Positions 27,434-36,475 are shown, numbered from the stretch's first letter. The stretch: 64,000 nucleotides of DNA from Ancylobacter tetraedralis (GCF_014195655.1 NZ_JACICD010000003.1:1-64000); one strand, 5' to 3'. Numbers and translations: made by a program. The notes: generated from the letters alone by a model not told the origin.

Positions 27434-28225
27434 ATGTTCTTCGCCGCGTCCAAGCTGTTCTGGATGGTCAGCGTGCCTTCGACGCTGCTGACCATGATCG
27501 CCCTCGCGGGACTGCTCGTGCTGGCGCGCTGGAGGCGGGCCGGCGCCGTGCTCACGTCCATCGGGGTGATCGGGCTGGTGCTGGCGGGGCTCGGCCCGTT
27601 CGGGCGGCTGCTGACCGTGCCGCTCGAGCAACGCTTCCCGACCTTCGTCGACGATGGCCGCCCGGTGGAGGGTGTCATCGTGCTCGGCGGCGCCGAACTG
27701 CCCGGCATCACCGCCGCGCGCGGCCAGCCGGCCTTCCAGGAATCGGCCGAGCGGATGTTCGCGCTGGCCGATCTCAGCCGGCGCTATCCGCAGGCGCGCC
27801 TTCTGTTCTCGGGCGGTAGCGGCGCGCTCATTCCCGCCGCGCTGCAGGAGGCGGACGTGGTGCGGATGGCGCTGCCGCAGCTGGGCGTCGATCCCGCGCG
27901 GGTGGCGTTCGAGACGCGCTCGCGCAACACGGCGGAGAATGCGCGCTTCTCGCGCGCGCTGGCGCAGCCCAAGCCGGGCGAGCGCTGGCTGCTCGTCACC
28001 TCCGCCCTGCACATGCCGCGCGCCATGGGCTGCTTCCGCGCCGCCGGCTTTCCGGTGGTTGCCTATCCCGTCGATTTCCGCACGACGGGGCAGGCGCCGT
28101 GGTGGCAACCCTTCGATTCGGTGGCGCAGGGGCTCGATTTCTTCGACACCGCGCTGCGGCAGTGGATCGGCCTCGCGGCCTATTACTGGACCGGGCGCAC
28201 CGACGCGCTGTTCCCCGCGCCGTAG
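27434..28225 (+). CDS. YdcF/ElyC-family DUF218 membrane protein
   Basis: A 263-residue protein with two N-terminal transmembrane helices (about 8-28 and 37-55) and a DUF218 domain: GVIVLGGAELP, LLFSGGSG, FETRSRNTAENARF, LLVTSALHMPRAMGCFRAAGF and YPVDFRT. Family members such as ElyC and SanA act in envelope or peptidoglycan precursor homeostasis, but the reaction is not known. The ATG at 27434 follows GGAAG. It starts 11 nt after the GGDEF-EAL gene and probably shares its transcript. Confidence 0.88.
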   Translation: MFFAASKLFWMVSVPSTLLTMIALAGLLVLARWRRAGAVLTSIGVIGLVLAGLGPFGRLLTVPLEQRFPTFVDDGRPVEGVIVLGGAELPGITAARGQPAFQESAERMFALADLSRRYPQARLLFSGGSGALIPAALQEADVVRMALPQLGVDPARVAFETRSRNTAENARFSRALAQPKPGERWLLVTSALHMPRAMGCFRAAGFPVVAYPVDFRTTGQAPWWQPFDSVAQGLDFFDTALRQWIGLAAYYWTGRTDALFPAP

Positions 28226-28227
28226 GC

Positions 28228-28563
28228 TCAGTCGGCTGTGTCCTCGGTGTCAGGGGTGCCGGCGGTATCGGAGCCGGAGGGCAGGCCGAGCCGATACACG
28301 CCGCGCAACTCGTCCGGGTCGATCGGCTTGCCCTTGCGATAGATCACCAGCCGTCCCTCATGGGCCAGACGCAGCGCTGCGCGCCGCACCCGCGGCAACC
28401 GGGCCTGCCAGTCCGGCCCGTCGACGAGCGCGCGGGCGACATCCTCCGGCGCGATGGACCGGCCCTTGGGGGCGTTCGCGGCGAGGTGAAGGATCGCCGC
28501 CTCCGTCTCCAGATCAGGTGAGTTCGGATCGGGGGCGGGGGCAGACGGGGTTGTTTCGCTCAT
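28228..28563 (-). CDS. DUF3253 domain protein
   Basis: A 111-residue protein. The DUF3253 core runs from about 20 to 90: LETEAAILHLAANAPKGRSI, APEDVARALVDGPDWQARL, RRAALRLAHEGRLVIYRKG and a final GVYRLGL. The fold is a predicted winged helix; function unknown. The ends are acidic and Pro/Thr-rich. Its ATG overlaps the DUF599 stop by one base, and its stop lies 2 nt from the convergent DUF218 gene. Confidence 0.85.
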   Translation of the reverse strand: MSETTPSAPAPDPNSPDLETEAAILHLAANAPKGRSIAPEDVARALVDGPDWQARLPRVRRAALRLAHEGRLVIYRKGKPIDPDELRGVYRLGLPSGSDTAGTPDTEDTAD

Positions 28564-29309
28564 CAGCTGGCATCCGGCTCGTTATCGCGATGAATCCCGG
28601 CATTTCGGGACATGGCCAGTGGATCGGGATCTCCGTCATCGAGAACCCAGTGGGCATCCCGGCCGAACTGGCGGTTGGTCATGACGATGAAGATCGCGGT
28701 GGTCGCCGCCATGAACGCCCACGCGTTCACGTACCAGCCGAGATAGGCGATGGCGAAGAAGAAGGAGCGCTGTCCACGATTGAAATGGCGCCCTGCCAGC
28801 GTCACCATCCGGGCGACTTTGAGCACATGGGCGTGCGCGTGGGCGCTTCCCGCCTCGGCGGGCGGCGGCGTCGAGCCGAGCAGGATGGTGGTGTAGTTGA
28901 ACAGCCGATAGGCCCACGCGAACTTGAAGAAGGCATTGGCGAAGATCAGCGTCAGGCCCAGCGTCTTCAGCTCCCAGTTGGAGCGGTTGGACGTGACGAA
29001 GGGCAGGTCCATGAAGATCGCCATCACCGCATCCGTCGATTGCAGGATGGCCAGCGTGCCGCCAATGGCGAGCAGCGAGGTGGAGGCGAAAAAGGCCGTC
29101 CCGTTTTGCAGCGCAGCGACGATCTGGGCGTCGACGATCCGGTTCTCGCGCGCCAGCATGCGCTGCATCCATTCGAGGCGGAACAGGTCCATGCGGCGGT
29201 TGAACGAGCGCCGTTCTGCCCATTCACCCTCCATCAACTGGTGATAGGCAGCCCACGCCGCGAGAAAGGCGGCGAAGGCCAGGCCGTCCAAAGCGGTAAA
29301 TCCCAACAT
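28563..29309 (-). CDS. DUF599 integral membrane protein
   Basis: A 248-residue inner-membrane protein of the DUF599 family with about four transmembrane segments (around 7-25, 75-95, 115-135 and 190-215). Conserved parts include WMQRMLARENRIVDAQIVA, NRSNWELKTLGL and FNRGQRSFFFAIAYLGWYVN. Function is unknown. It forms a two-gene unit with the DUF3253 gene through a 1-nt overlap. Confidence 0.85.
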   Translation of the reverse strand: MLGFTALDGLAFAAFLAAWAAYHQLMEGEWAERRSFNRRMDLFRLEWMQRMLARENRIVDAQIVAALQNGTAFFASTSLLAIGGTLAILQSTDAVMAIFMDLPFVTSNRSNWELKTLGLTLIFANAFFKFAWAYRLFNYTTILLGSTPPPAEAGSAHAHAHVLKVARMVTLAGRHFNRGQRSFFFAIAYLGWYVNAWAFMAATTAIFIVMTNRQFGRDAHWVLDDGDPDPLAMSRNAGIHRDNEPDAS

Positions 29310-29591
29310 CGCCTTACGCCATGAACCTCATATCTCGGATGAAGAGCGGCGCACCGCGCCGACGCCTGCCGGGCGTGCCGCCGATCCTGCCGGCCCGTTC
29401 CGCAGGCAGCGCCTGCTCAAGGAATACCCGATTCGGCGACTGCCGCGTGTCAGGGTTGCGCCCGGCGCGTGGCATTGTGACCATTTTGCGATTGCGAATA
29501 AGTTCATGTTTCATTAAATATCAATGCGTCGCGCGCTGAGACCGGAGTCGCATCCGGCGCGTGCGGAGGCCAATCAATCTAGGGATTTTCG

Positions 29592-29717
29592 ATGAACTCC
29601 GTATCCGAGCGCTCCTGCTGGGGAGTCGCACGCTGGACTGTCATCGCCTTCCTGGCCCTTGTGGCACTGGTTTACCTGTTCGGCGGCTTTCAGGCTGTCC
29701 AGGTGGCGGCGAGCTGA
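29592..29717 (+). CDS. Small hypothetical membrane protein (41 aa)
   Basis: ATG 29592 to TGA 29715-29717 encodes 41 residues with one hydrophobic segment at about 17-32 (TVIAFLALVALVYLF) after a short polar N-terminus. An AGGGA site lies about 8 nt upstream. No family is recognised. It lies alone in a 620-nt gap; the preceding 29310-29591 holds only an AT-rich patch near 29510-29525 that could be a promoter, and nothing is recognisable in 29718-29928. Confidence 0.4.
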   Translation: MNSVSERSCWGVARWTVIAFLALVALVYLFGGFQAVQVAAS

Positions 29718-29928
29718 CCGGGCTGCCTGAGACTGACATCCGTTCATATCCACGATCACCGCGGATCGCGGCCCGGGCGCCGGCTCGGGCCGTTCTGATT
29801 CAGGTGGCTTGGCCGCGGGATAGGTCGGTCGCGACATCACCGCTTCTTATGGCCGGCATTTCATTCGTGCGTTTGCTTCTTGGCACGACCCGGTCGATCC
29901 TGCGCACCATTCGTGTGGGAGACGGGCC

Positions 29929-30615
29929 ATGACGCTGAAGCTGGTGATCGGCAACAAGAACTATTCCTCGTGGTCGCTCCGGCCCTGGCTGGCCCTCAAG
30001 GCCTTCGACATCCCGTTCGAGGAGGCCACGGTGTCTCTCGGCGCGGCCGACTTCAAGGAGCAGGTGCGGGCGCATTCGCCGGCCGGCCGTGTGCCGGTGC
30101 TGCTGGACGGGCCGGCCGTGGTGTGGGAATCCATCGCCATCCTCGAGCATCTCGCCGAGCGCTTTCCCGGCAAGGCGATCTGGCCGGCCGATCCGGTGGC
30201 GCGGGCGCATGCGCGCTCGCTGGCTACCGAGATGCATGGCGGGTTCGGCGCCCTGCGCTCCGTGGCGCCCATGAACCTGTGGCGGCCGATCGAGGCCCGG
30301 ACGCTGCCCGAGGCGGCGCTGAAGGACGTGCGGGCGCTGGAGCGCCGCTGGAGCGAAGCGCGTGCGCGTTTCGGGCAGGGGGACGGGCAAGCCGGGCCGT
30401 TCCTCTACGGCGCCTTCAGCGGGGCGGATGCGATGTACGCGCCGGTCGCCACGCGAATCCGCACCTATGGCATCGAGGTCGGCCCTCTCGCGCTCGCCTA
30501 TGTCGAGGCCATCCATGCCCATCCCGCCTTCGTCGAGTGGAAGAATCTCGCCCTCACGGAGAGCGAGGTGCTGCCGGAAGACGAGGTCGACTGGCCGGTG
30601 GTGAAGCGCGTATAA
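29929..30615 (+). CDS. Glutathione S-transferase family protein
   Basis: A 228-residue cytosolic GST-like protein. The N-terminal thioredoxin-like domain starts MTLKLVIGNKNYSSWSLRPW with a candidate Ser, and includes the cis-Pro in AGRVPVLLD and the glutathione-binding VVWESIAILEHLAERFP. The C-terminal helical domain spans about 90-220. The family conjugates or reduces substrates with glutathione; the substrate is unknown. A GGAGA site precedes the ATG. It is followed by the DUF1489 gene. Confidence 0.88.
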   Translation: MTLKLVIGNKNYSSWSLRPWLALKAFDIPFEEATVSLGAADFKEQVRAHSPAGRVPVLLDGPAVVWESIAILEHLAERFPGKAIWPADPVARAHARSLATEMHGGFGALRSVAPMNLWRPIEARTLPEAALKDVRALERRWSEARARFGQGDGQAGPFLYGAFSGADAMYAPVATRIRTYGIEVGPLALAYVEAIHAHPAFVEWKNLALTESEVLPEDEVDWPVVKRV

Positions 30616-30669
30616 GGCGCGGCCGGCGGTTCGCGCCGCGACCGCTCCCCAGCCCGAAACCGTTCGAAC

Positions 30670-31104
30670 ATGCCGCTTCATCTGCTCAAGCTCTGCGTCG
30701 GTGCCGAATCGGTCCAGGACCTGGAGGAATGGATCGCCGAGAATGGCGCCGCCAGGATCGCGCGGGGCGAGCCGGCCGAACCGTTCCACACGACCCGCAT
30801 GGTGCCGACGCGCAATGAGGAATTGCTGGCCGGCGGCTCGCTCTACTGGGTGATCAAGGGCGAGATCGCGTGCCGGCAGGTGCTGACCGATATCCGCCCG
30901 TTCGTCGATACGGATGGCATCCGCCGCTGCCGGCTGGTGCTGGACCCGGTCGTGCACCGGGTGAGCCCGCGCCCGAGCCGCCCGTTCCAGGGCTGGCGTT
31001 ACCTCGCCCCCAAGGACGCGCCGCCCGACCTCGCCAGCGGCGGCGAGGAGGCCCCGCTGCCGGACGAATTACGGCGCGAACTGCGCGCGCTCGGCCTGCT
31101 CTGA
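30670..31104 (+). CDS. DUF1489 family protein
   Basis: A 144-residue protein with the DUF1489 pattern: MPLHLLKLCVGAESVQDLEE at the start, HTTRMVPTRNEELLAGGSLYW in the middle and a conserved end around PFQGWRYLAPKDAPPDL. The family is largely confined to alphaproteobacteria and has no assigned function. It lies 54 nt after the GST gene on the same strand. Confidence 0.88.
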   Translation: MPLHLLKLCVGAESVQDLEEWIAENGAARIARGEPAEPFHTTRMVPTRNEELLAGGSLYWVIKGEIACRQVLTDIRPFVDTDGIRRCRLVLDPVVHRVSPRPSRPFQGWRYLAPKDAPPDLASGGEEAPLPDELRRELRALGLL

Positions 31105-31173
31105 TTGCCGGAAGGGAAACTTCCTGCCCTCACCGGGCGTTGTCCCTCCGAAGCACAGCAACGGAGCGAACGG

Positions 31174-31344
31174 ATGACCCAGGATTCGAATGACCGCCGC
31201 GTGGTCGAGCACGGCGAAGTCGTCGTGAAATCCCAGCCGGAAGAGCGGCAGGCGGTTGAGGTGCGGCCGATGCGCTACGTGCTCGGCATCAGCCTCGTTC
31301 TCGTCATCCTCGGCATGGCGGTCAGCTATTTCGGCGTGGCCTGA
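31174..31344 (+). CDS. Small single-span membrane protein (56 aa)
   Basis: The protein has a charged N-terminal half of about 32 residues and one hydrophobic helix YVLGISLVLVILGMAVSYF at the C-terminus. The ATG at 31174 follows GGAGCG; an upstream in-frame TTG would add 23 residues without improving the site. No family recognised. It is convergent with panC, 19 nt between the stops. Confidence 0.55.
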   Translation: MTQDSNDRRVVEHGEVVVKSQPEERQAVEVRPMRYVLGISLVLVILGMAVSYFGVA

Positions 31345-31363
31345 CGCGAGCAACGCGCGCAAT

Positions 31364-32224
31364 TCAATCGACGCCGATATTGTCGATGAGGCGCGTCGCA
31401 CCGATCCGCGCGGCCACCAGCAGGCGGATCGGCCCTTCCTCGGGCGCGGCGATCGGGGCGAGGCTGTGAGCGTGGCGCGCCTCCAGATAGTCGAGCGCGA
31501 ATCCGGAGGCGATCACCTGCGCGCGCGCTGTCGCCACCGCCGCCGCGATGTCGCCGCCGGCCCGTATCTCCGCCGCCGCCGCCTGCAGCGCGCGATGCAG
31601 CACCGGCGCGGTCGCGCGGTCCTCTGCGCTCAGATAGACATTGCGCGAGGAGAGGGCGAGGCCATCGGCTTCGCGCACGGTCGGCACGCCGACAATATCC
31701 ACCGGCAGGTCGAGGTCGCGCGTCATGCGGGTGACGACCTGAAGCTGCTGGTAATCCTTCTCGCCGAACAGGGCGACGTCCGGCCCCGTCTGCAGGAGGA
31801 GCTTGGCCACCACCGTGGCGACGCCGGCGAAATGGGTCGGCCGGAAATCGGTCTCCAGCCCGAGCGCCGGTCCGGCGAGCGAAATGGTGGTGACGAAGCC
31901 CGGCGGATACATTTCCGCGACGTCCGGCACGAAGGCGATGTCGACGCCCGCCGCGTCGGCCTTCTCCAGGTCCGCCGCCAGGGTGCGGGGGTAGCGGCCG
32001 AGATCCTCGGTCGGGGCGAACTGCGTCGGGTTGACGAAGATGGACACCACGATGCGCTGCGCCAGCGTCCGCGCCACGTTCATCAACTCGACATGGCCGG
32101 CGTGCAGCGCGCCCATGGTGGGCACGAGTGCGACCCGCTCGCCGGCCGCGCGCCACGCACGCACCTGCGCGCGCAGTTCGGCAACGTTGTGGAGGGTGCG
32201 GATGCGGGGCGAGGAAGAGGGCAT
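31364..32224 (-). CDS. panC: Pantothenate synthetase
   Basis: A 286-residue enzyme joining pantoate and beta-alanine with ATP to make pantothenate, the coenzyme A precursor. It shows VPTMGALHAGHVELM with the HIGH-like nucleotide motif, SIFVNPTQF, FRPTHFAGVATVVAKL, FGEKDYQQLQVV and VREADGLALSSRN. Length and motifs are normal. No panB is adjacent. It is divergent from the VWA-like gene with a 248-nt gap. Confidence 0.95.
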   Translation of the reverse strand: MPSSSPRIRTLHNVAELRAQVRAWRAAGERVALVPTMGALHAGHVELMNVARTLAQRIVVSIFVNPTQFAPTEDLGRYPRTLAADLEKADAAGVDIAFVPDVAEMYPPGFVTTISLAGPALGLETDFRPTHFAGVATVVAKLLLQTGPDVALFGEKDYQQLQVVTRMTRDLDLPVDIVGVPTVREADGLALSSRNVYLSAEDRATAPVLHRALQAAAAEIRAGGDIAAAVATARAQVIASGFALDYLEARHAHSLAPIAAPEEGPIRLLVAARIGATRLIDNIGVD

Positions 32225-32472
32225 GATGGTTCATCCGCTGGCGGAAGGGCGGGGGCGAGACTGGCGCGCCGTGGTCTAATGCCTTTTCTCCGCCAAGGGA
32301 ATTGCCTCCTGCGGACGCGGTCGCCATGCGATCGCGTACGAAGCGGGGAGCCCATTCGGCCGCCGTATGCCCTGCCGCACGCGACAGGCCGGCCGCACTC
32401 GCTGGTCAACCGTACGGGAGGAGGCTGTTCGAGACGGCGAGGTCGCCGCTACACTCGCGCCGAATCCGGCGG

Positions 32473-33195
32473 ATGATCATGACTTCAGACAAGACACGAC
32501 CCACAGTGCCCCTCCCGTCCGCCACCTCGCAGGTCGCGGCCTTCCTCGCGGAAGTGCGCGCCCGCCCTCCCGTGCCCGCCGAGCGGCGTGGCCGACTCAT
32601 CTTCGCGCTCGACGCCACGATGAGCCGGCAGCCGACCTGGGATCTCGCCTGCGCCTTGCAGGCCGAGATGTTCGAGGAAGCGGCGGCTGTCGGCGGGCTC
32701 GACCTTCAGCTGGTCTATTATCGCGGCATAGGCGAATGCCGGGCATCGCCCTGGATTGCCGATGCCTCCCGGTTCGGCGCGCTGATGGGGCGGATCGAGT
32801 GTCGCGGCGGGCGAACGCAGATCGGCCGGGTGCTCAAGCATGCCGGAGCGGAAGCCGCGCGCGGGCCGCTCGGCGCGGTGGTCCTCATCGGCGATGCCAT
32901 GGAGGAGACGCTGGATCATCTCTGCGCAGAGGCGGGTCCGCTCGCCGTGCGGGGCATTCCGGTCTTCCTGTTCCAGGAAGGGCATGACCCGGGCGCCGAG
33001 CGCGCCTTCCGCGAGATCGCGCGGCTGACGAAAGGGGCGTGGTGCCGGTTCGATGCCGGTGCGAGCGCACAATTGCGGGCCCTCCTGCGGGCCGCCGCGA
33101 GCTATGCCGCAGGCGGAACGCAGGCCCTCACCGCGCTGTCCGCGTCTTCCGCCGGAGCCCGCCAACTCCTCGCCGCGATGCGGGATTCACAATGA
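32473..33195 (+). CDS. VWA-like protein with a MIDAS-type motif
   Basis: A 240-residue protein. LIFALDATMSRQPTWDLA at about residues 45-62 fits the DxTxS metal-ion-dependent adhesion site of von Willebrand A domains, and the pattern VVLIGDAMEE near 140 resembles the later VWA strand. No signal peptide or membrane segment is seen, so it is probably cytoplasmic. Its stop overlaps the start of the J-domain gene by 4 nt, suggesting the two work together. ATG 32473 or 32479. Function unknown. Confidence 0.7.
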   Translation: MIMTSDKTRPTVPLPSATSQVAAFLAEVRARPPVPAERRGRLIFALDATMSRQPTWDLACALQAEMFEEAAAVGGLDLQLVYYRGIGECRASPWIADASRFGALMGRIECRGGRTQIGRVLKHAGAEAARGPLGAVVLIGDAMEETLDHLCAEAGPLAVRGIPVFLFQEGHDPGAERAFREIARLTKGAWCRFDAGASAQLRALLRAAASYAAGGTQALTALSASSAGARQLLAAMRDSQ

Positions 33196-33890
33196 TCAAT
33201 CTTCTCATCGGCGCGGCCATCGTCGCGCTGCTCTATTACGGGCTCAAGGCCTTCGGGCGGGCGGATTCCAAGTCGCTGGCGCGCATGGGCCGCATGGTCG
33301 GGGGCACGCTCACGCTGCTGGTGGCCGGCTTCCTCGGCATGCGCGGCCATTTCGAGACGGCCCTGCCGCTGGGCATCTTCGGCCTGTCGCTGATTGGCTG
33401 GAACCTCGGCAACGCGCTGCCCTGGCAGCGGCTCAAGCCCAGCAAGGGCCGGACTTCCTCGGTTCGCACAGCCGCGCTCGACATGGTGCTCGACCATGAT
33501 AGCGGGCGGCTGTCGGGCACGGTGATCAGCGGATCGCTGGCCGGCCAGTCGCTCGAAGGGTTGCCCGTGCCGGAGATTGCCCGGCTCGCCCTCGACCTTG
33601 ACCCCGAGAGCCGTCAGCTACTCGAAGCATATCTTGACCGCCGGGCGCCCGGCTGGCGTGAACACGCTCAGGGCGACATGGGCGGGCGGGGCGCTCATCC
33701 GCCGCGCAGCGGCACGATGACGAAAGAGGAGGCCTACCAGATCCTGGGGCTTCAGACGGGCGCGGGGGCGGATGACATCCGCAAGGCCCACCGATCCCTT
33801 ATGAAGAAACTCCATCCCGATCAGGGCGGGTCGAACTATCTCGCTGCCCGGGTGAACGAAGCCAAGGACGTCTTGCTCGAGATACATTGA
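33192..33890 (+). CDS. Membrane-anchored J-domain (DnaJ-like) protein
   Basis: A 232-residue protein with two N-terminal transmembrane segments (about 2-17 and 36-75 with a short loop) and a C-terminal J domain from about residue 175: EEAYQILGLQTGAGADDIR, then KAHRSLMKKLHPDQGGSNYL with the HPD motif. This layout resembles Tim14/Pam18-type and other membrane J proteins that recruit Hsp70. The ATG overlaps the VWA-like stop (ATGA), and the start follows no other obvious site. It converges with the carboxypeptidase gene. Confidence 0.85.
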   Translation: MINLLIGAAIVALLYYGLKAFGRADSKSLARMGRMVGGTLTLLVAGFLGMRGHFETALPLGIFGLSLIGWNLGNALPWQRLKPSKGRTSSVRTAALDMVLDHDSGRLSGTVISGSLAGQSLEGLPVPEIARLALDLDPESRQLLEAYLDRRAPGWREHAQGDMGGRGAHPPRSGTMTKEEAYQILGLQTGAGADDIRKAHRSLMKKLHPDQGGSNYLAARVNEAKDVLLEIH

Positions 33891-33899
33891 TTTCACCCG

Positions 33900-35622
33900 T
33901 CAGTTCCGGAAGACCATGCAGCTGAACGCGCTGCGCTTGAGGGCCTGACAGGCCTTCTGGGCGGCGGCTTCGGCGTTGAATCCGACGAAGCGGGCACGGA
34001 CGATCTTCGAGGAGCCCTTGGCGACCTGCTCGGTATAGGGCTCGGCGCTGGCGAGCTGGCCGGAGGCCTTCTCCTTGGCCTTCGCCATCTGGTCGCGCGC
34101 ATCGGCTTCGCTGCCATAGGCGCCGATCTGGATGCCCCATCCACCGGCACGGGGGCGGGCGGAGGTGTCGGCTGCCTCGGCCTCCTGGCGGGGAAGCTCG
34201 GTCGGGCCGGCGCTGGCCAGCTTGACCTGCTTGATCGCGCGCTGGGCCGGCGCCGTCTGGGCTGTCGTCGCCGACATCGCGACGGGGCTGGAACCATCCA
34301 CGCTCGAGAAGGACAGCGTGCCGAGAATGCCGGGCTGGTTGCTGAGCGTGGCGGTGGGGGCGGCCGGACGGGCGACCGGGACGGTCTTGACCGCAACGGG
34401 GACGATCGGCTGGGCGGTGCCGACCTGCGCGGCGGGGGCGGACCCACGCGCCACAGGTGCCGGGGCGGAGGCCGGCGTGGGGATCGAGGCCGTCGTCAGC
34501 ATGTCGGTGCCGGCGGCGGAAGCCATGGCAAGGCGGGGGGCTGGCAGGGGGCACCGCGATCGTCGCGGGAGCGCGGGTGGCGACGACCGGAGGGGGCAGC
34601 GGCGCGGGAGCCGGAGCCGCCTCGGGCTCCTCGGCGACAGCCACCTCGGCGGCCTGCTGGACCGGCGCCTCGTCGTCGGTCGACAGGGCCGGGGCGGCAT
34701 TCATGCGGGCGACCATCTGCCGGCCGGCATAGGAGCGGGGCAGGGTGTCGTTGAGCAACTCCACCATCCGGTTGTCGCGCGAGCCGGCGCTGGTGCCGCC
34801 CATCACGACCGCTATGACGTAGTGGCCTTCATGCTTGACGCTGGTCAGCAGGTTGAAGCCCGAGGCTGCGGTATAGCCGGTCTTGATGCCATCCACGCCC
34901 TCGATCCGACCGAACATGCGGTTGTGGCTGGGAATGGTGACGCCGCGATAGACGAAGCTGCGGGTGGAGAAATACGCGTAATAGCGCGGGAAGCGCTCCT
35001 GGATGGCGCGGCCGAGAGTGGCGAGGTCGCGCGCCGTCGTCACCTGTTGCGGATCGGGCAGGCCATTCGGATTCTTGAAGGTGGTGCGCGACATGCCGAG
35101 CGAGCGGGCGCGCAGCGTCATCTGCCGCGCGAAGCTGGAGGAATCGCCGGCAATGTTCTCGGCGATGACCACGGCGACGTCATTGGCCGAGCGCGTGACC
35201 AATGCCTGGATGGCGTCTTCGACGGAGATGGTCGAGCCCGCCTTGACGCCGAGCTTGGAAGGCTGCTGCGCTGCGGCATAGGCAGAAACGCGCAGCTGGG
35301 TGCCGAGCGTCATACGCCGCTGCTCCAACTGCTCGAACAGCACGTAGAGCGTCATGACCTTGGTGACGGAGGCCGGGTGGCGCAGGGCGTCGGCATTGTC
35401 CTCGTGCAGGATCTTGCCGGTATTGGCGTCGATGACGATGTCGGAATATCCGCGCTTCCACACGCCGCTGGCGGCGACCGTGCGGGTCACGACCGATTTG
35501 TTGCGCGCCTGCTTCTTCTTTTTCGTCGCGGCATCCGCAACGCCCGCGCCGAGCAGCGAAACTGCCAGCAGCGCCACGCCCGCTCGCGCCAGACAAGTGC
35601 CAACGATCACCGGAACCCGCAT
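33900..35622 (-). pseudogene. D-alanyl-D-alanine carboxypeptidase with SPOR domain, interrupted by a frameshift
   Basis: The N-terminal part is a PBP5/DacF-type D,D-carboxypeptidase that trims peptidoglycan stem peptides in the periplasm. A signal peptide covers about residues 1-31; the active-site motifs are SVTK at about 85-88, SAN at 145-147 and KTG at 247-249. After residue ~330 comes a Pro/Ala linker. The frame then changes at a run of six G (34535-34540, C on the coding strand). Beyond it, the other frame encodes the rest of the linker and a SPOR domain (GWGIQIGAYGSEADARDQMA to SCMVFRN) ending at 33900. One base fewer in the run joins them. Without correction the frame runs on to 33799 with meaningless sequence. 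Either a sequencing error or a real mutation. Confidence 0.85.
34535..34540 (-). other. Homopolymer frameshift site in the carboxypeptidase-SPOR gene
   Basis: Six consecutive G on the plus strand. Five would restore one continuous frame from the carboxypeptidase into the SPOR domain; six give the break. Confidence 0.75.
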
Positions 35623-35999
35623 CTAATCCGTCCCGCTATTTGGTTCCGGTTCGAGCCGGAACCTGTAAATCCGGCGAGAGCCCAGCAACGGGGGCGGCCT
35701 TGGCCGCCGGCCCCTTAGCCTCGAAAAATCAAGGAACGTTGCCGGGCAATCACTACCGCAACCTTAAAAAGGATGCGGTTACGAAGTGGTAAACCGCCGG
35801 CCATCAAGCGGCTCCTTGTGGCGATATAAAGGGCAGGTATGCCGGTGGCTCCGACGCCGTCGGACGTCATATTGCACTGCACAAAAATTGATTGACGACG
35901 ATGCTGCGCCGCATTAGGTTGCAATCAGGGAAACGCGATCCCGTTGGACGCGGGCGAGGAAGCCTCGGCGCCGCGTGGTGGCATCAAAGGAGCTGGATC
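35623..35999. other. Divergent intergenic region, carboxypeptidase / phasin
   Basis: No gene is supported. It holds an inverted repeat GGTTCCGG (35642-35649) / CCGGAACC (35656-35663) just upstream of the carboxypeptidase start, an AT-richer patch near 35760-35790, and the candidate phasin promoter described separately. Confidence 0.5.
35892..35920 (+). promoter_or_regulatory. Candidate sigma-70-type promoter of the phasin gene
   Basis: TTGACG (35892-35897) and TAGGTT (35915-35920) are separated by 17 nt, about 80 nt upstream of the phasin ATG. The -10 match is moderate; the call rests on spacing and position only. Confidence 0.35.
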
Positions 36000-36338
36000 A
36001 TGATGCAGAATTTCGAAGACGTTCAGAAGCTCGGCAAGGACAATATGGAACTCGCGGTCAAGAGCTTCGGCACCGTATCCAAGGGCGTCCAGGCGATTGC
36101 CGTCGAAGTGGCGGACTACTCCAAGAAGTCCTTCGAGGAAGGCACCGCCGTCGCTGAGAAGCTGTTCGGCGCCAAGACCATCGACAAGGCGGTCGAGATC
36201 CAGTCCACGTACTTCAAGAGCGCCTACGAGAGCTATGTCGCCCAGGCGACCAAGATCGGCGAGCTCTATGCCGACCTCGCCAAGGAAGCCTACAAGCCCT
36301 ACGAAGGCGTGCTCGGCAAGCTGCCCGCCGTCAAGTGA
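36000..36338 (+). CDS. Phasin family protein
   Basis: A 112-residue helical protein of the short phasin family. The family coats polyhydroxyalkanoate granules, though some members have other roles. The pattern includes DNMELAVKSFGTVSKGVQAI, VADYSKKSFEEGTAVAEKLF and a central AVEIQSTYFKSAYESYVAQA. An excellent AAAGGAG site 7 nt upstream decides the ATG at 36000, and strong expression is likely. No PHA synthase gene is in the window. A perfect terminator lies downstream. Confidence 0.9.
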   Translation: MMQNFEDVQKLGKDNMELAVKSFGTVSKGVQAIAVEVADYSKKSFEEGTAVAEKLFGAKTIDKAVEIQSTYFKSAYESYVAQATKIGELYADLAKEAYKPYEGVLGKLPAVK

Positions 36339-36475
36339 GGCCGGTTCGCTGGCGGCCCGCCGAGGGCTGCCGGCAGGCTTGAGTCAAAGGCTTGAGTCAA
36401 AGGCCTGGCGCCGTGCTGGCGGCTCCGTTTGATGCGGAGCAGCCCGGATGCAGCGTCGCCCGCGATATTGTGAAG
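36339..36475. other. 3' region of the phasin transcript with a 13-bp tandem duplication
   Basis: The 137 nt between the phasin stop and the terminator hold no gene. GGCTTGAGTCAAA is duplicated perfectly in tandem (36376-36388 and 36389-36401). The rest up to clpS (36504-36692) holds only an AT-rich patch near 36640-36652 that could be part of a clpS promoter. Confidence 0.5.
36376..36401. repeat. Perfect 13-bp tandem duplication
   Basis: GGCTTGAGTCAAA at 36376-36388 is repeated at 36389-36401 in the phasin 3' region. Confidence 0.9.

Noticed and set aside
33799-33900. Extension of the carboxypeptidase frame to 33799
   Set aside because: After the frameshift this frame encodes meaningless sequence and overlaps the J-domain gene; the SPOR frame ending at 33900 is the natural end.
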